Under the pieces are notes generated by a model. That model was not told where the DNA came from, did no database searches, and was given only the letters and a program-made list of their open reading frames with translations. Positions 19,790 to 30,549 of a stretch of DNA of 64,000 bases are shown here, one piece after another. Source of the stretch: Vreelandella hamiltonii (lineage in GTDB: Bacteria; Pseudomonadota; Gammaproteobacteria; Pseudomonadales; Halomonadaceae); NCBI RefSeq assembly GCF_014651775.1, contig NZ_BMXN01000017.1:1-64000 (forward strand). The letters run 5' to 3'. Numbering within the stretch: the first letter of the stretch is position 1; each line of letters starts with the position of its first letter. Both the position numbers and the translations under genes were made by a program.

Positions 19790-22745
19790 CCCCCACCGGC
19801 AGCGCTCTCCGCGCTGCTTCGCGGGTGCGCTCCGCTTACGCCGCGCTACGGGTGTCCCGACCCCCAAATTCCGGCAACCTCCCGTAGCGCGGCGTAACGA
19901 ATCTTGCGAGGCACGAGCAAATGAGGCACCCGCGAAGGGCGGCGCCAGCCGCCCCGATGAAGCCACCACAACTAACCGTGCCACCCCCACCCCCGTGCCC
20001 CCATCGGCAGCGCTCCTCGCGCTGCTTCGCGGGTGCGCTCCGCTTACACCGCGCTACGGTTATACCACTACCCAGCACATGCAACCTCCCGTAGCGCGGC
20101 GTAACGAATATTGCGAGGCACGAGCAAATGAGGCACCCGCGAAGGGCGGCGCCAGCCGCCCCGATCATGCCACCACAACTAACCGTGCCACCGCCACCCC
20201 CGAGCCCCCATCGGCAGCGCTCTCCGCGCTGCTTCGCGGGTGCGCTCCGCTTACGCCGCGCTACGGGTAACCCGCCCCCCCAAATTCCGGCAACCTCCCG
20301 TAGCGCGGCGTAACGATTGAGCGAGAGCAACGAGCGAAAGAGGCACCCGCGAAGGCGGCGGCCAGCCGCCCCGACAAGGCCATCATTACCCATCTGCCAC
20401 CGCCGCCCGTGTACCCCCACCGGCAGCGCTCTCCGCGCTGCTTCGCGGGTGCGCTCCGCTTACGCCGCGCTACAGGTGTCCCGACCCCCCAAATTCCGGC
20501 AACCTCCCGTAGCGCGGCGTAACGATTGAGCGAGAGCAACGAGCGAAAGAGGCACCCGCAGCGGCGGCCCGGCGCGAAGGCGGCACCAGCCGCCCCGATC
20601 ACGCCACCACAACCAACCGTGCCACCGCCACCCCCGAGCCCCCATCGGCAGCGCTCTCCGCGCTGCTTCGCGGGTGCGCTCCGCTTACGCCGCGCTACAG
20701 GTAACCCGCCCCTCCAAATTCCGGCAACCTCCCGTAGCGCGGCGTAACGAATCTTGCGAGGCACGAGCAAATGAGGCACCCGCGAAGGGCGGCGCCAGCC
20801 GCCCCGATCACGCCATCACCACCAACCGTGCCACCGCCCACCCCCGAGCCCCCACCGGCAGCGCTCCTCGCGCTGCTTCGCGGGTGCGCTCCGCTTACGC
20901 CGCGCTACGGGTGTCCCGACCCCCCAAATTCCAGCAACCTCCCGTAGCGCGGCGTAACGAATCTTGCGAGGCACGAGCAAATGAGGCACCCGCGAAGGCG
21001 GCACCAGCTGCCCCGATGGAGCCACCACAACTAACCGCGCCACCGCCCACCCCCGAGCCCCCATCGGCAGCGCTCTCCGCGCTGCTTCGCGGGTGCGCTC
21101 CGCTTACGCCGCGCTACGGGTATCCCGCCCCCCCAAATTCCGGCAACCTCCCGTAGCGCGGCGTAACGAATCTTGCGGGGCACGAGCAAATGAGGCACCC
21201 GCGGAGGGCGGCGGCCAGCCGCCCCGATCACGCCACCACAACTAACCGCACCACCGCCAACCTATGCGCCCCCATCGGCAGCGCTCTCCGCGCTGCTTCG
21301 CGGGTGCGCTCCGCTTACGCCGCGCTACGGGTGTCCCGACCCTCCAAGTGCCAGCAACACCCCGTAGCGCGGCGTAACGAATCTTGCGAGGCACGAGCAA
21401 ATGAGGCACCCGCGAAGGGCGGCGCCAGCCGCCCCGATCACGCCACCACAACTAACCGCACCACCGCCCACCTATGCGCCCCCATCGGCAGCGCTCTCCG
21501 CGCTGCTTCGCGGGTGCGCTTCGCTTACGCCGCGCTACGGATATCCCGGCCCTCCAAACTCCGGCAACATCCCGTAGCGCGGCGTAACGAATCTTGCGAG
21601 GCACGAGCAAATGAGGCACCCGCGAAGGGCGGCGCCAGCCGCCCCGATCATGCCACCAACCCCCACCGTGCCACCGCCGCCCCCTGCGCCCCCATCGGCA
21701 GCGCTCCTCGCGCTGCTTCGCGGGTGCGCTCCGCTTACGCCGCGCTACGGGTAACCCGCCCCTCCAAATTCCGGCAACACCCCGTAGCGCGGTGTAACGA
21801 ATCTTGCGAGGCACGAGCAAATGAGGCACCCGCAGCGGCGGCCCGGCGCGAAGGCGGCGCCAGCCGCCCCGATCACGCCACCACAACTAACCGCACCACC
21901 GCCCACCTATGCGCCCCTATCGGCAGCGCTCCTCGCGCTGCTTCGCGGGTGCGCTTCGCTTACGCCGCGCTACGGGTATCCCGGCCCTCCAAACTCCGGC
22001 AATATCCCGTAGCGCGGCGTAACGAATCTTGCGAGGCACGAGCAAATGAGGCACCCGCGAAGGGCGGCGCCAGCCGCCCCGATCATGCCACCATCCCCCA
22101 CCGTGCCACCGCCATCCCCGTGCCCCTATCGGCAGCGCTCCTCGCGCTGCTTCGCGGGTGCGCTCCGCTTACGCCGCGCTACGGGTAACCCGCCCCTCCA
22201 AATTCCGGCAACCTCCCGTAGCGCGGCGTAACGAATCTTGCGAGGCACGAGCAAATGAGGCACCCGCAGCGGCGGCCCGGCGCGAAGGCGGCGCCAGCCG
22301 CCCCGATCATGCCACCACAACCAACCGTGCCACCGCCACCCCCGAGCCCCCATCGGCAGCGCTCCTCGCGCTGCTTCGCGGGTGCGCTCCGCTTACGCCG
22401 CGCTACGGGTAACCCGCCCTTCCAAATTTCGGCAATATCCCGTAGCGCGGCGTAACGAATATTGCGAGGCACGAGCAAATGAGGCACCCGCGAAGGGCGG
22501 CGCCAGCCGCCCCGATCATGCCACCACAACTAACCGTGCCACCGCCACCCCCGAGCCCCCATCGGCAGCGCTCTCCGCGCTGCTTCGCGGGTGCGCTCAG
22601 CTTACGCCGCGCTACGGTTATACCACTCCCCAGCACATGCAACCTCCCGTAGCGCGGCGTAACGATTGAGCGAGAGCAACGAGCGAAAGAGGCACCCGCG
22701 GAGGGCGGCGCCAGCCGCCCCGGTGAGGCCACGAAACCACCCTGC
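19790..22745. repeat. Palindromic repeat array 2 (family 2, fourteen units, about 3 kb)
   Basis: The core CCGTAGCGCGGCGTAA occurs at about 19883, 20090, 20299, 20508, 20733, 20943, 21152, 21363, 21573, 21783, 22008, 22217, 22441 and 22648. Periods fall in two classes: 207-211, and 224-225 where an extra 15-base GCAGCGGCGGCCCGG-type insert is present. Each unit pairs TTACGCCGCGCTACGG with its inverse about 30-45 bases away. Flanking hairpins are GCAGCGC-TCTCC-GCGCTGC and GGCGGC-GCCA-GCCGCC. Two arm-B types alternate irregularly (GATTGAGCGAGAGCAACG and GAATCTTGCGAGGCACG). It fills the whole space between convergent nudE and ydgJ. Long open frames in both strands are repeat artefacts. Confidence 0.95.
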
Positions 22746-22784
22746 CGCTCCACATTCAGGCCGGCATTTAATACATGGGCGGCT

Positions 22785-23840
22785 TTATGAGTGGTGCTTC
22801 AACGCTATCCAGCGGCGTTGGCGGTGGCTGTCGAGGCCGGCTTCGAGCAAGGTCATGCTGCGCAGGGCGTCCTCGACGGAGACTGGGAGGGAGGCTTGTT
22901 GGCGGATGGCGTCGGCAACGCCCTGGTAATAGGCGAGGTAGTCGCCGGGTAGCGTGGGGTGTTCGTGACTGACCAGTGGGGCATCTTCGCCTTGCCCTTC
23001 GCGTAGGGTGAGCGTGCCGGGAATGTCCTGCCCCCAGTGCGGGGTGGGGGGCTCGCCTGCTTTCAAGCGCGCTTCCTGTGGGTCGAGCCCCATCTTCACA
23101 TAGCTGCCCAGCGTGCCATGCAGGCGGTAGCGGGGAGTGGGTTCAGCCACCAGGGTGCCTGCACTCAAGCTGACACGGCAGTCGTCGTACTCCAGCAGGG
23201 CCAGGAAATCATCGTCGGCATGGGCGGCGTCTCGGCGCGCGCCGATCTCCAGCAGGATGGCGTGGGGCATGCCAAACAGCTCGCAGGCCTGGTCCAGCAG
23301 GTGAGGCCCCAGGTCGTACCAGATGCCGCCCCCGGGCGCGGCTTTTTCGCGCCAGCGGTCGCGCACCTCCGGACGAAAACGATCGAAGCGGGATTCGAAG
23401 CCCGTCACTCGCCCCAGCGTGCCTTCGGCCAGCAGTGCCTTGACGGTCAGGAAGTCACTGTCCCAACGGCGATTGTGAAATACCGAGAGCAGGCACTCTT
23501 TATCCGCCGCCAAGGCCTTGAGTTGCCTGGCCTCCGACAGCGTGACGGTGAAGGGCTTGTCGACCACCACATGCTTTCCTGCCGCCAGCGCGGCCTTGGC
23601 CAGGGGAAAGTGAGTATCATTGGGCGTTGGGATAACGATCAGATCCAGATCCTTGCGTTGACACAGCACCAGAGCCTCGCGCTCGACCGCCACCTGGGGC
23701 AAGTCGGCAGTCACCTTGCTGGCATCGCTGGAAGATACCGCCACCAGTTCCAACCCCGGTACCGCCTGAATCAGCGGCGCATGAAACGTTTTACTCGCAA
23801 AACCATAGCCGACCAGGCCCACATTGATCGTCGCCTTCAT
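22785..23840 (-). CDS. ydgJ: Gfo/Idh/MocA-family NAD(P)-dependent oxidoreductase, YdgJ-like
   Basis: A 351-aa sugar- or inositol-type dehydrogenase. The Rossmann motif is VGLVGYGFASKTFHAPLI (residues 7-24). The middle has LDLIVIPTPNDTHFPLAK and the catalytic-lysine segment GKHVVVDKPFTVTL near 90-103. HNRRWDSDFLT and GIWYDLGPHLLDQA follow. These stretches closely resemble E. coli YdgJ, an oxidoreductase of the same length; related enzymes act on scyllo-inositol, but the substrate here is unknown. The start at 23840 follows AGGAGCGTC; the frame upstream to 23876 runs into the ilvD terminator. Confidence 0.87.
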   Translation of the reverse strand: MKATINVGLVGYGFASKTFHAPLIQAVPGLELVAVSSSDASKVTADLPQVAVEREALVLCQRKDLDLIVIPTPNDTHFPLAKAALAAGKHVVVDKPFTVTLSEARQLKALAADKECLLSVFHNRRWDSDFLTVKALLAEGTLGRVTGFESRFDRFRPEVRDRWREKAAPGGGIWYDLGPHLLDQACELFGMPHAILLEIGARRDAAHADDDFLALLEYDDCRVSLSAGTLVAEPTPRYRLHGTLGSYVKMGLDPQEARLKAGEPPTPHWGQDIPGTLTLREGQGEDAPLVSHEHPTLPGDYLAYYQGVADAIRQQASLPVSVEDALRSMTLLEAGLDSHRQRRWIALKHHS

Positions 23841-23873
23841 GACGCTCCTCGATAGGTGTTGGATGATATACCA

Positions 23874-23903
23874 CAAAAAAAACAGCCCGCTTTCGCGGGC
23901 TGT
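23874..23903 (-). terminator. Rho-independent terminator of ilvD
   Basis: On the minus strand CAGCCCGC-GAAA-GCGGGCTG is followed by eight T. It lies just past the ilvD stop. Confidence 0.95.
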
Positions 23904-23915
23904 GAGATAAGCCGA

Positions 23916-25760
23916 TCAATCCAGTTTGGAGAGGTCGCGTACTGCGCCCTTGTCGGCGGAGGTGGCCAGCAGGGCATAGGCCTTGAGGGCAGGCGTCACC
24001 TTGCGCGGGCGCTGCTCGACGGGCTTCCAGGCGTCCTTGCCACGCGACTCCATGGCGTCGCGGCGCTTGGCCAGCTCGGCATCGCTCAGCTGCACGTTGA
24101 TGGTGCGGTTGGGGATGTCGATCAGAATGGTATCGCCCTGCTCGACCAGCCCGATGGCACCCCCGGCGGCGGCCTCAGGTGATACGTGACCAATCGACAA
24201 GCCTGAGGTGCCCCCGGAGAAACGGCCGTCGGTCAGCAGCGCGCACGCCTTGCCCAGCCCTTTGGATTTCAGGTAGGAGGTGGGGTACAGCATCTCTTGC
24301 ATACCGGGGCCACCTTTGGGGCCTTCGTAGCGGATGACCACCACGTCGCCCTCTTTGACTTTGCCATCCAGCACGTTGGCCACTGCCTGATCCTGGGACT
24401 CCACCACGTGAGCCTTGCCCTCGAATACCAGGATGGAGTCGTCTACACCGGCGGTCTTGACCACACAGCCATCCAGGGCGATGTTGCCGTAGAGCACGGC
24501 GAGGCCGCCCTCACGGGAGAAGGCGTGCTTCAGATCGCGGATACAGCCAGTGGCACGGTCGCCGTCCAGGCTTGGCCAACGGGCGCTCTGGGAGAACGCG
24601 GTTTGGGTCGGAATGCCCCCCGGGCCTGCCTTGAAGAATTCGACCACTTCTGAACTGGGCGAGCGCATGATATCCCACTCGTCCAGCGCGTCCTTCAGGC
24701 TGTCGCCGTACACGGTGGGCACCGAGGTATCCAGCACCCCCGCCCGGTCCAGCTCGCCCAGAATGGCCATGATGCCACCCGCGCGGTGCACGTCTTCGAT
24801 ATGGTATTTCTGAGTATTGGGCGCCACTTTGCACAGCTGCGGCACTTCACGGGAAAGGCGGTCGATATCCGCCATGGTGAAGTCGACTTCTGCCTCTTGA
24901 GCCGCCGCCAGCAGGTGCAGGATGGTATTGGTGGAACCGCCCATGGCGATGTCCAGGGTCATGGCATTCTTGAAGGCGGCCTTGTTGCCAATGGCGCGGG
25001 GCAGCAGGTGTGCCTCTTCGCCTTCGTAATAGCGCTTGGCCAGCTCGACGATACGATGGCCCGCCGTTTCGAACAGGCGACGGCGATCGGCATGGGTCGC
25101 CAGCACGGTGCCGTTACCGGGAAGTGCCAGGCCCAGCGCCTCCATCAGACAGTTCATGGAGTTGGCGGTGAACATGCCCGAGCAGCTGCCACAGGTGGGG
25201 CATGCGCTGCGCTCGACTTCTGCCAGGGTTTCGTCGTCGACGCTGTCGTCTGCGGCCATGACCATGGCATCGACCAGGTCCAGGCCGTGATCCAGAAGCT
25301 TGGTCTTGCCGGCTTCCATGGGGCCGCCGGAGACGAAAATGACGGGAATGTTGAGCCGCATGGCGGCCATGAGCATTCCGGGGGTGATCTTGTCGCAGTT
25401 GGAAATGCACACCAGCGCATCGGCACAGTGGGCGTTGCACATGTACTCGACGCTGTCGGCAATGATATCGCGGCTGGGCAGCGAGTAGAGCATGCCGTCA
25501 TGGCCCATGGCGATACCGTCATCCACGGCGATGGTATTGAACTCTTTGGCAACGCCACCCGCTTTTTCGATTTCGCGGGCGACCAGTTGCCCCATGTCTT
25601 TCAGGTGCACATGGCCGGGCACGAACTGGGTGAACGAGTTGGCTACCGCGATGATCGGTTTGTGAAAGTCGTCATCCTTCATGCCGGTGGCACGCCAAAG
25701 GGCACGAGCGCCTGCCATATTGCGGCCAGCGGTAGTGGTACGGGAGCGATACTGGGGCAT
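23916..25760 (-). CDS. ilvD: Dihydroxy-acid dehydratase
   Basis: Fe-S dehydratase of branched-chain amino-acid biosynthesis, turning 2,3-dihydroxy-isovalerate or -methylvalerate into the keto acids. At 614 aa it matches the family length. Cluster and active-site motifs are [13 protein letters not shown] (near 120-132), [18 protein letters not shown] (near 192-209) and the C-terminal [19 protein letters not shown] (near 517-535). The start at 25760 is chosen because [10 protein letters not shown] is the conserved N terminus and AGAGGA lies four bases before it; the frame extends to 25793. It has its own terminator, and no other ilv gene is adjacent. Confidence 0.96.
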   Translation of the reverse strand: MPQYRSRTTTAGRNMAGARALWRATGMKDDDFHKPIIAVANSFTQFVPGHVHLKDMGQLVAREIEKAGGVAKEFNTIAVDDGIAMGHDGMLYSLPSRDIIADSVEYMCNAHCADALVCISNCDKITPGMLMAAMRLNIPVIFVSGGPMEAGKTKLLDHGLDLVDAMVMAADDSVDDETLAEVERSACPTCGSCSGMFTANSMNCLMEALGLALPGNGTVLATHADRRRLFETAGHRIVELAKRYYEGEEAHLLPRAIGNKAAFKNAMTLDIAMGGSTNTILHLLAAAQEAEVDFTMADIDRLSREVPQLCKVAPNTQKYHIEDVHRAGGIMAILGELDRAGVLDTSVPTVYGDSLKDALDEWDIMRSPSSEVVEFFKAGPGGIPTQTAFSQSARWPSLDGDRATGCIRDLKHAFSREGGLAVLYGNIALDGCVVKTAGVDDSILVFEGKAHVVESQDQAVANVLDGKVKEGDVVVIRYEGPKGGPGMQEMLYPTSYLKSKGLGKACALLTDGRFSGGTSGLSIGHVSPEAAAGGAIGLVEQGDTILIDIPNRTINVQLSDAELAKRRDAMESRGKDAWKPVEQRPRKVTPALKAYALLATSADKGAVRDLSKLD

Positions 25761-25890
25761 GGTGTCCTCTACGTCTTTATCATGGCCCGCCACATACGAG
25801 GTGGCGGGCGGGTGAATCCAGCGATCTTCGATTGTGGCATGAGCGAACCGCTGAGACTAGACGTAGACGACATCCAATACCCCACCCGCT

Positions 25891-28041
25891 TCAGAACGTC
25901 TCCCACTCCTCCGCGGCACGAGCCTTCACCAGCGGACGCTTCGACGGCGCTGACGAAGAGGCCGAGGGCGACGGCAAGCTGGCCGACTGCCCAGCACGCG
26001 CCACGCGAATCCGCGCCATTTCGCTGCTCTCCTCCTCGGCCCCTTCCAGGCGGAAAGCCGCGATCACGTTGGCAAGGTCCAAGGCTTCATTGGTCAACCG
26101 CTGAGCAGCGCTGGAAATGGACTGCACCTTGGTGGCGTTTTGCTGGGTCACGTGATCCATCTCGGAGACGGCCATGTTGATCTGGGCAATACCGCTGCTC
26201 TGCTCGTCGGACGCAGTGCTGATCTCCTCCATGATGTCGCTGACACGCATGACCTGACTGACCACCTGCTCGATGGCCTGCTCGGCTTGCTTCACCGCAC
26301 TGGTCCCACCCGCGATTTCCTGGGTAGAGGTGTCGATCAAGCGGCGAATTTCGCCTGCTGCGTCGGCACTGCGACCCGCCAGGTTGCGCACCTCGTTGGC
26401 CACCACGGCAAAACCACGCCCCTGCTCTCCGGCACGGGCAGCCTCCACCGAGGCATTCAGCGCGAGGATATTGGTCTGGAAGGCAATGCCATCGATGACG
26501 CTGATGATGTCGTTCATCTTGTCGGCGCTGGCCGCAATGCGCTCCATACGCTCCACCAGAGCCTGCATGTGCTCGCCGGTTTCACGGCTGGTGGCGGCAT
26601 TCTGCATGGCCAGTTGGTTGGCCTGGCGGGCATTTTCGGTATTCTGCTGCACCGTTGCGGTGATCTGATCCATGCTGGACGCCGTCTGCTGCAGCGACGA
26701 AGCCTGCTGCTCGGTACGTGAGGCGAGGTCTTCGTTCTCCTGCTTGATCTGCTCGGACGCAGGCGTGACCACTTCGACCTTGTTGCCCACTTCGGTAATC
26801 AGCCCTGAGAGGCTGGCCCGCATGGTTTCCAGCGAGGCCAGCAATTCGCCCAGTTCGTCATCCCGCTTCAAGGTGACACGGTTGGCCAGGTTGCCCGCAG
26901 CAATTTGAAAGGTGACACGCCGCGCCTCGCTGAGCGACTTCAGCAGTGATTTCAACACCGCCACGCTGAGCCCGACCATGAGCGCAATACCGAACAGCAG
27001 CACGCCCACTTGCCCCCATAGCAGCCATTGCTGCTGCCGCTCGGCATCGGCCATCAGGCTGTGAGCTGCCGCGCGCTCGTTATCGACCAGCAGATTGATG
27101 GTGGCGCTGATGCTCTCGGAGGTGGGCCTGACCACATCATTGAAGGCTTCGAAAGCCGCAAAGCCATTGCCTTGGCGAATCGCCGTCATGGCCGTGGTCG
27201 AACCGCCAAGAAACGTCGCCAGATGAGCAGTCAACCCTTGCTGCACACCGCTGGCCTGCTGACGCTGTTCGGTATAGGTCTGCCAGGTATGTTCGATCTG
27301 GCTCTGCAGCGATGCCAGCTGTTGATCGAGCTGGTCGAGATCGGCACGACGAGGATTGCGCACCGCAGGCTCCAGCACCTGCAGTAGCTGGGCACTGCGC
27401 TGCTCGATCTGCTGCAGGTCGGCAATGCCTTCCAGGCCGGTCTGGTTGAGGGTACGCAGGCGCTCGGCAGAGCTGGTCAAGCCATAGACGCCGGCGGCCC
27501 CCGCCACCGTCAGCAAGAGAATGGCAGCCACCACCATGCCCATCAATTTGGCCTGCATGCTACTGAAACTGAAGCGTTGCACCCATCCACGCACCCCCGT
27601 GCGACGCAATGCACCATAATGAAGCGTAAAGCCCCGCACTCGCCCCTGCTGCATGGCATGGTAGGCCCTGGCCGCCCGTGCAATGGCCTTGTTCGCCGCC
27701 CGGCGACGTATGGCGGTATAGCCCGCCACCCGCTCACCATCCAGTAGCGGCGCCACGGTGGTATGCACCCAATAGGTATCGCCATTCTTGCAGCGGTTCT
27801 TGACCACCCCCTGCCAGGTTTTGCCTTGCTCGATGGTGGCCCACATGTTCTTGAAGACCTGAGCAGGCATCTCGGGATCACGGAAAATACGATGGGGTTC
27901 GCCCAGTAGTTCGGCTTGTGAGTAGCCGCTTACTTCGATGAACGTCTGATTGACGTAGGTGATGTTTCCCTGACGATCAGAGCGTGAAATCAGCACCTGA
28001 TCGTCTGTCAGCTCAAGGGTTGCCTGGCTAGATGTGCTCAT
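25891..28041 (-). CDS. Aer-like chemoreceptor (PAS-TM-HAMP-MCP) with CheR-binding tail
   Basis: A 716-aa methyl-accepting protein. An N-terminal Aer-type PAS domain (about 10-120; GNITYVNQTFIEVSGYSQ, CKNGDTYWVHTTVAP) suggests FAD-based redox or oxygen sensing. TM1 lies near 165-190, then a periplasmic domain of roughly 150 residues, TM2 near 340-365, HAMP, and an MCP signalling domain with the hairpin tip [20 protein letters not shown] near 535-555. Unlike E. coli Aer it has a true periplasmic domain. The last five residues, EWETF, match the CheR-binding xWxxF pentapeptide, so it probably docks the methyltransferase. It is paralogous to the next gene (28232-30376). Confidence 0.92.
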   Translation of the reverse strand: MSTSSQATLELTDDQVLISRSDRQGNITYVNQTFIEVSGYSQAELLGEPHRIFRDPEMPAQVFKNMWATIEQGKTWQGVVKNRCKNGDTYWVHTTVAPLLDGERVAGYTAIRRRAANKAIARAARAYHAMQQGRVRGFTLHYGALRRTGVRGWVQRFSFSSMQAKLMGMVVAAILLLTVAGAAGVYGLTSSAERLRTLNQTGLEGIADLQQIEQRSAQLLQVLEPAVRNPRRADLDQLDQQLASLQSQIEHTWQTYTEQRQQASGVQQGLTAHLATFLGGSTTAMTAIRQGNGFAAFEAFNDVVRPTSESISATINLLVDNERAAAHSLMADAERQQQWLLWGQVGVLLFGIALMVGLSVAVLKSLLKSLSEARRVTFQIAAGNLANRVTLKRDDELGELLASLETMRASLSGLITEVGNKVEVVTPASEQIKQENEDLASRTEQQASSLQQTASSMDQITATVQQNTENARQANQLAMQNAATSRETGEHMQALVERMERIAASADKMNDIISVIDGIAFQTNILALNASVEAARAGEQGRGFAVVANEVRNLAGRSADAAGEIRRLIDTSTQEIAGGTSAVKQAEQAIEQVVSQVMRVSDIMEEISTASDEQSSGIAQINMAVSEMDHVTQQNATKVQSISSAAQRLTNEALDLANVIAAFRLEGAEEESSEMARIRVARAGQSASLPSPSASSSAPSKRPLVKARAAEEWETF

Positions 28042-28156
28042 GAAGTCCCCTGTGTTTTTATGAAAGGCATGTTTCGCCCGATGACCCAGCGCTTCCTTTT
28101 ACCAAGCCGACGTGATGGCACGCGATGACGTGCAGCAAGAATCATCAAGAATAGGC

Positions 28157-28184
28157 AAAAAATATGCCACCCGAAGGTGGCATA
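28157..28184 (-). terminator. Rho-independent terminator between the two chemoreceptor genes
   Basis: On the minus strand TATGCCACC / GGTGGCATA with a TTCG tetraloop is followed by ATTTTTT. It ends the transcript of the 28232-30376 gene. Confidence 0.92.
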
Positions 28185-28231
28185 GGCAAAGCAGATCATG
28201 GTTTTTCGTCAATGCTGATTAAACGCACCGA

Positions 28232-30376
28232 TCAGAAGGTCTCCCATGGCTCGTCCTGCTGGTGGCCAAGCGCGTGACGGGATGACGCGGCTGTTTGCTG
28301 AGGCACGGCTTTCTTGACCCGCGCCAGCTTCTCCCGAGCCGCCGCTACGCTCTCGTCCTGGGCACCCTCCAAACGGAAAGCATCGACCACGTTGGCCAGT
28401 TCGAAGGCTTCCAGGGTCAGGTTGTCTGCGGAGGCGGCAATGGACTGAACCTTGGTGGCATTTTGCTGTGTGACGTTGTCCATCTCTGCAATCGCCGAGT
28501 TGATCTGGCCGATTCCACTGCTCTGCTCGCTGGAAGCGGTGCTGATCGAGGCCATCAGTTCGCTCACCTGATTGACCTGACGCACGACGTTCTCGATGGC
28601 GCTTTCGGCCTGCTCCACGGCGCTGCGCCCACCGCTGACTTCCTGAGTGGTGCTGTCGATCATCTTGCGGATTTCCTGGGCAGCATCAGCACTGCGGCTG
28701 GCCAGGGTGCGCACTTCGCTGGCCACCACGGCAAAGCCGCGGCCATGCTCCCCGGCCCGAGCGGCCTCGACGGAGGCGTTCAGCGCCAGGATATTGGTCT
28801 GGAAGGCAATGCCATCAATCACGCCGATCATCTCGGTCATTTTCTCGGCGCGCTGGGCAATGCGCTGCATGCGCTCCACCAACTGCTCCATTTGCTGGCG
28901 GGTTTCCTGAGTGCTGTGGGCGTTCTGCTGCGCGAGTTCGGTGGCCTGGCGCGCGTTGTCGGTATTCTGCTGCACGGTAGAGGTCATCTCTTCCATGCTG
29001 GAAGCCGTTTGCTGCAGCGAGGAGGCCTGTTGCTCGGTACGCGATGCCAGCTCCTCGTTCTCGGCGGCGATCTGCTGAATCGCAGGCGTCACCACCGCTA
29101 CCCGGTTTTCGACCTCGCTGACGATACTGGAAAGGCTGAAACGCATGGTGTCCAGCGAATAGAGCAGCTCTCCCAGCTCATCGTTGCTTTGACGACGCTC
29201 ACGGGCGGCCAGGTTGCCTGCGGCAATCTGGAAGGTCATGTAGCGCGCGCCCGCCAGGCTGCGCATCACCGAGCGCAGGATCATCACGCTCAAGCCGATC
29301 ATCACCAGTAGCCCTACGGCCATCAGCACCAGTTGCGCCACCAGCATCTGCTGACGGCCCTGATGCGCCAGAGCCACCAGCGCATGGGCGCCTTCCCGCT
29401 CGGCATCGACGAGCTGGTCACTCAACTGTCGCAACTGCTCGGTGGCGGGCTGCACGGCATCATTGAAAGCTTCGAACGCGGCAAAGCCGTTGGCCTGACT
29501 GACCGCCGTCATGGCGCTGGTCACGCCAGTGATCCAGGCATTCAACGACGCCTCGACCACTTGCAGCACGTCAGGAGCGGCTGCGCTATCCGACTCATAC
29601 TCATCCCACAGGGTCTGGACCGACTGAGTGACTTCTTGCAGCCGCGATTCAAGGGCCACCAAGTCTACCCGGCGCGGGTTGCGCACCGCGGGCTCCAGCT
29701 GTTCGACGGTGAGCCCTACCTGGCGCTCCATGAGCTGCAGGTTGGCAATCGCCTCGAGCCCCGAGCGGTTCAGCGTATCCAACCGCTCCCCCGACACCAT
29801 CAACCCATAGACGCCAAGCCCCCCCGCCATGCCCAGCAGCAACAGCGCGGTAATGACCATCCCCGTCAGCTTGGCCTTTAAACTACTGAACTGAAAGCGC
29901 GCCACAAGCCCACCCAGGCCTCGCCGAATCAGTGCCCCCTGGTGCAACCGGTAGCGGCGCGATTTGCCCTTGGCACGAATCTCGGCATACACCTGCTCGG
30001 CCCGGGCGATCCGCTTGGCAGACGCCTTGCGACGCAGCGAGGTATAGCCCACGATCCGCTCGCCGTCGCGCAGCGGCGCCACGGTGGCATTGACCCAGTA
30101 GTGATCGCCGTTCTTGCGACGGTTCTTGACCGTACCCTGCCAGGTGCCGCCTGCCTGGATGGTTTTCCAGAAGTCGGCGTAGGCGGCCTCGGGCATGTCC
30201 GGGTGTCGGATCATGTTGTGGGGTGCCCCCATCAACTCCTCACGGCTGTAACCGCTGACCTCCACGAAGGCTGCGTTGGCATAAGTCACGTTGCCTTTCA
30301 GGTCGGAGCGAGAAATCAGAACGGTTTCTTCGTCCAGCACGTATTCGCGCTGTGTCACGGGCTGGTTGTTACGCAT
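28232..30376 (-). CDS. Aer-like chemoreceptor (PAS-TM-HAMP-MCP), paralogue of 25891-28041
   Basis: A 714-aa receptor with the same domain order as its neighbour: PAS ([35 protein letters not shown]), TM1 near 170-190, periplasmic region, TM2, HAMP and MCP domain with [20 protein letters not shown]. The C terminus is PWETF, again a CheR-binding pentapeptide after a flexible Ser/His/Gln-rich linker. The receptors are most alike in the PAS and signalling domains and most different in the periplasmic domain, as expected after duplication and change of ligand. Because a terminator lies between them, they are transcribed separately. Confidence 0.92.
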   Translation of the reverse strand: MRNNQPVTQREYVLDEETVLISRSDLKGNVTYANAAFVEVSGYSREELMGAPHNMIRHPDMPEAAYADFWKTIQAGGTWQGTVKNRRKNGDHYWVNATVAPLRDGERIVGYTSLRRKASAKRIARAEQVYAEIRAKGKSRRYRLHQGALIRRGLGGLVARFQFSSLKAKLTGMVITALLLLGMAGGLGVYGLMVSGERLDTLNRSGLEAIANLQLMERQVGLTVEQLEPAVRNPRRVDLVALESRLQEVTQSVQTLWDEYESDSAAAPDVLQVVEASLNAWITGVTSAMTAVSQANGFAAFEAFNDAVQPATEQLRQLSDQLVDAEREGAHALVALAHQGRQQMLVAQLVLMAVGLLVMIGLSVMILRSVMRSLAGARYMTFQIAAGNLAARERRQSNDELGELLYSLDTMRFSLSSIVSEVENRVAVVTPAIQQIAAENEELASRTEQQASSLQQTASSMEEMTSTVQQNTDNARQATELAQQNAHSTQETRQQMEQLVERMQRIAQRAEKMTEMIGVIDGIAFQTNILALNASVEAARAGEHGRGFAVVASEVRTLASRSADAAQEIRKMIDSTTQEVSGGRSAVEQAESAIENVVRQVNQVSELMASISTASSEQSSGIGQINSAIAEMDNVTQQNATKVQSIAASADNLTLEAFELANVVDAFRLEGAQDESVAAAREKLARVKKAVPQQTAASSRHALGHQQDEPWETF

Positions 30377-30461
30377 CGCGGCTCCCCAGGGTGTTATTCG
30401 ATTTTTTGAGTTCTCTCATTATCCAACGTATTAAGTCGCGTTAATCCTCAAATAGCCATAT

Positions 30462-30490
30462 AAAAAACGCCGCTCTTCAAAGAGCGGCGC
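30462..30490 (-). terminator. Rho-independent terminator of the Lon-family gene
   Basis: On the minus strand CGCCGCTCTT-TGA-AGAGCGGCG is followed by six T. It lies about 60 bases after the protease stop. Confidence 0.94.
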
Positions 30491-30549
30491 CGAAAGGAAA
30501 GACCGATACCGTACTAAGCCCTTTACTGGTTACCAGGGCTTACCCGACG

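Noticed and set aside
21190..22188. A 332-residue open frame, and several shorter ones on both strands, across array 2
   Set aside because: The frames follow the DNA repeat exactly, occur on both strands, lack ribosome sites and encode low-complexity arginine/alanine repeats. They are a by-product of GC-rich repeats whose period is often divisible by three.
19790..22745. CRISPR array
   Set aside because: Units are over 200 bases, inverted repeats dominate, and the sequence between cores is itself repeated, so there are no unique spacers; no cas genes are present.
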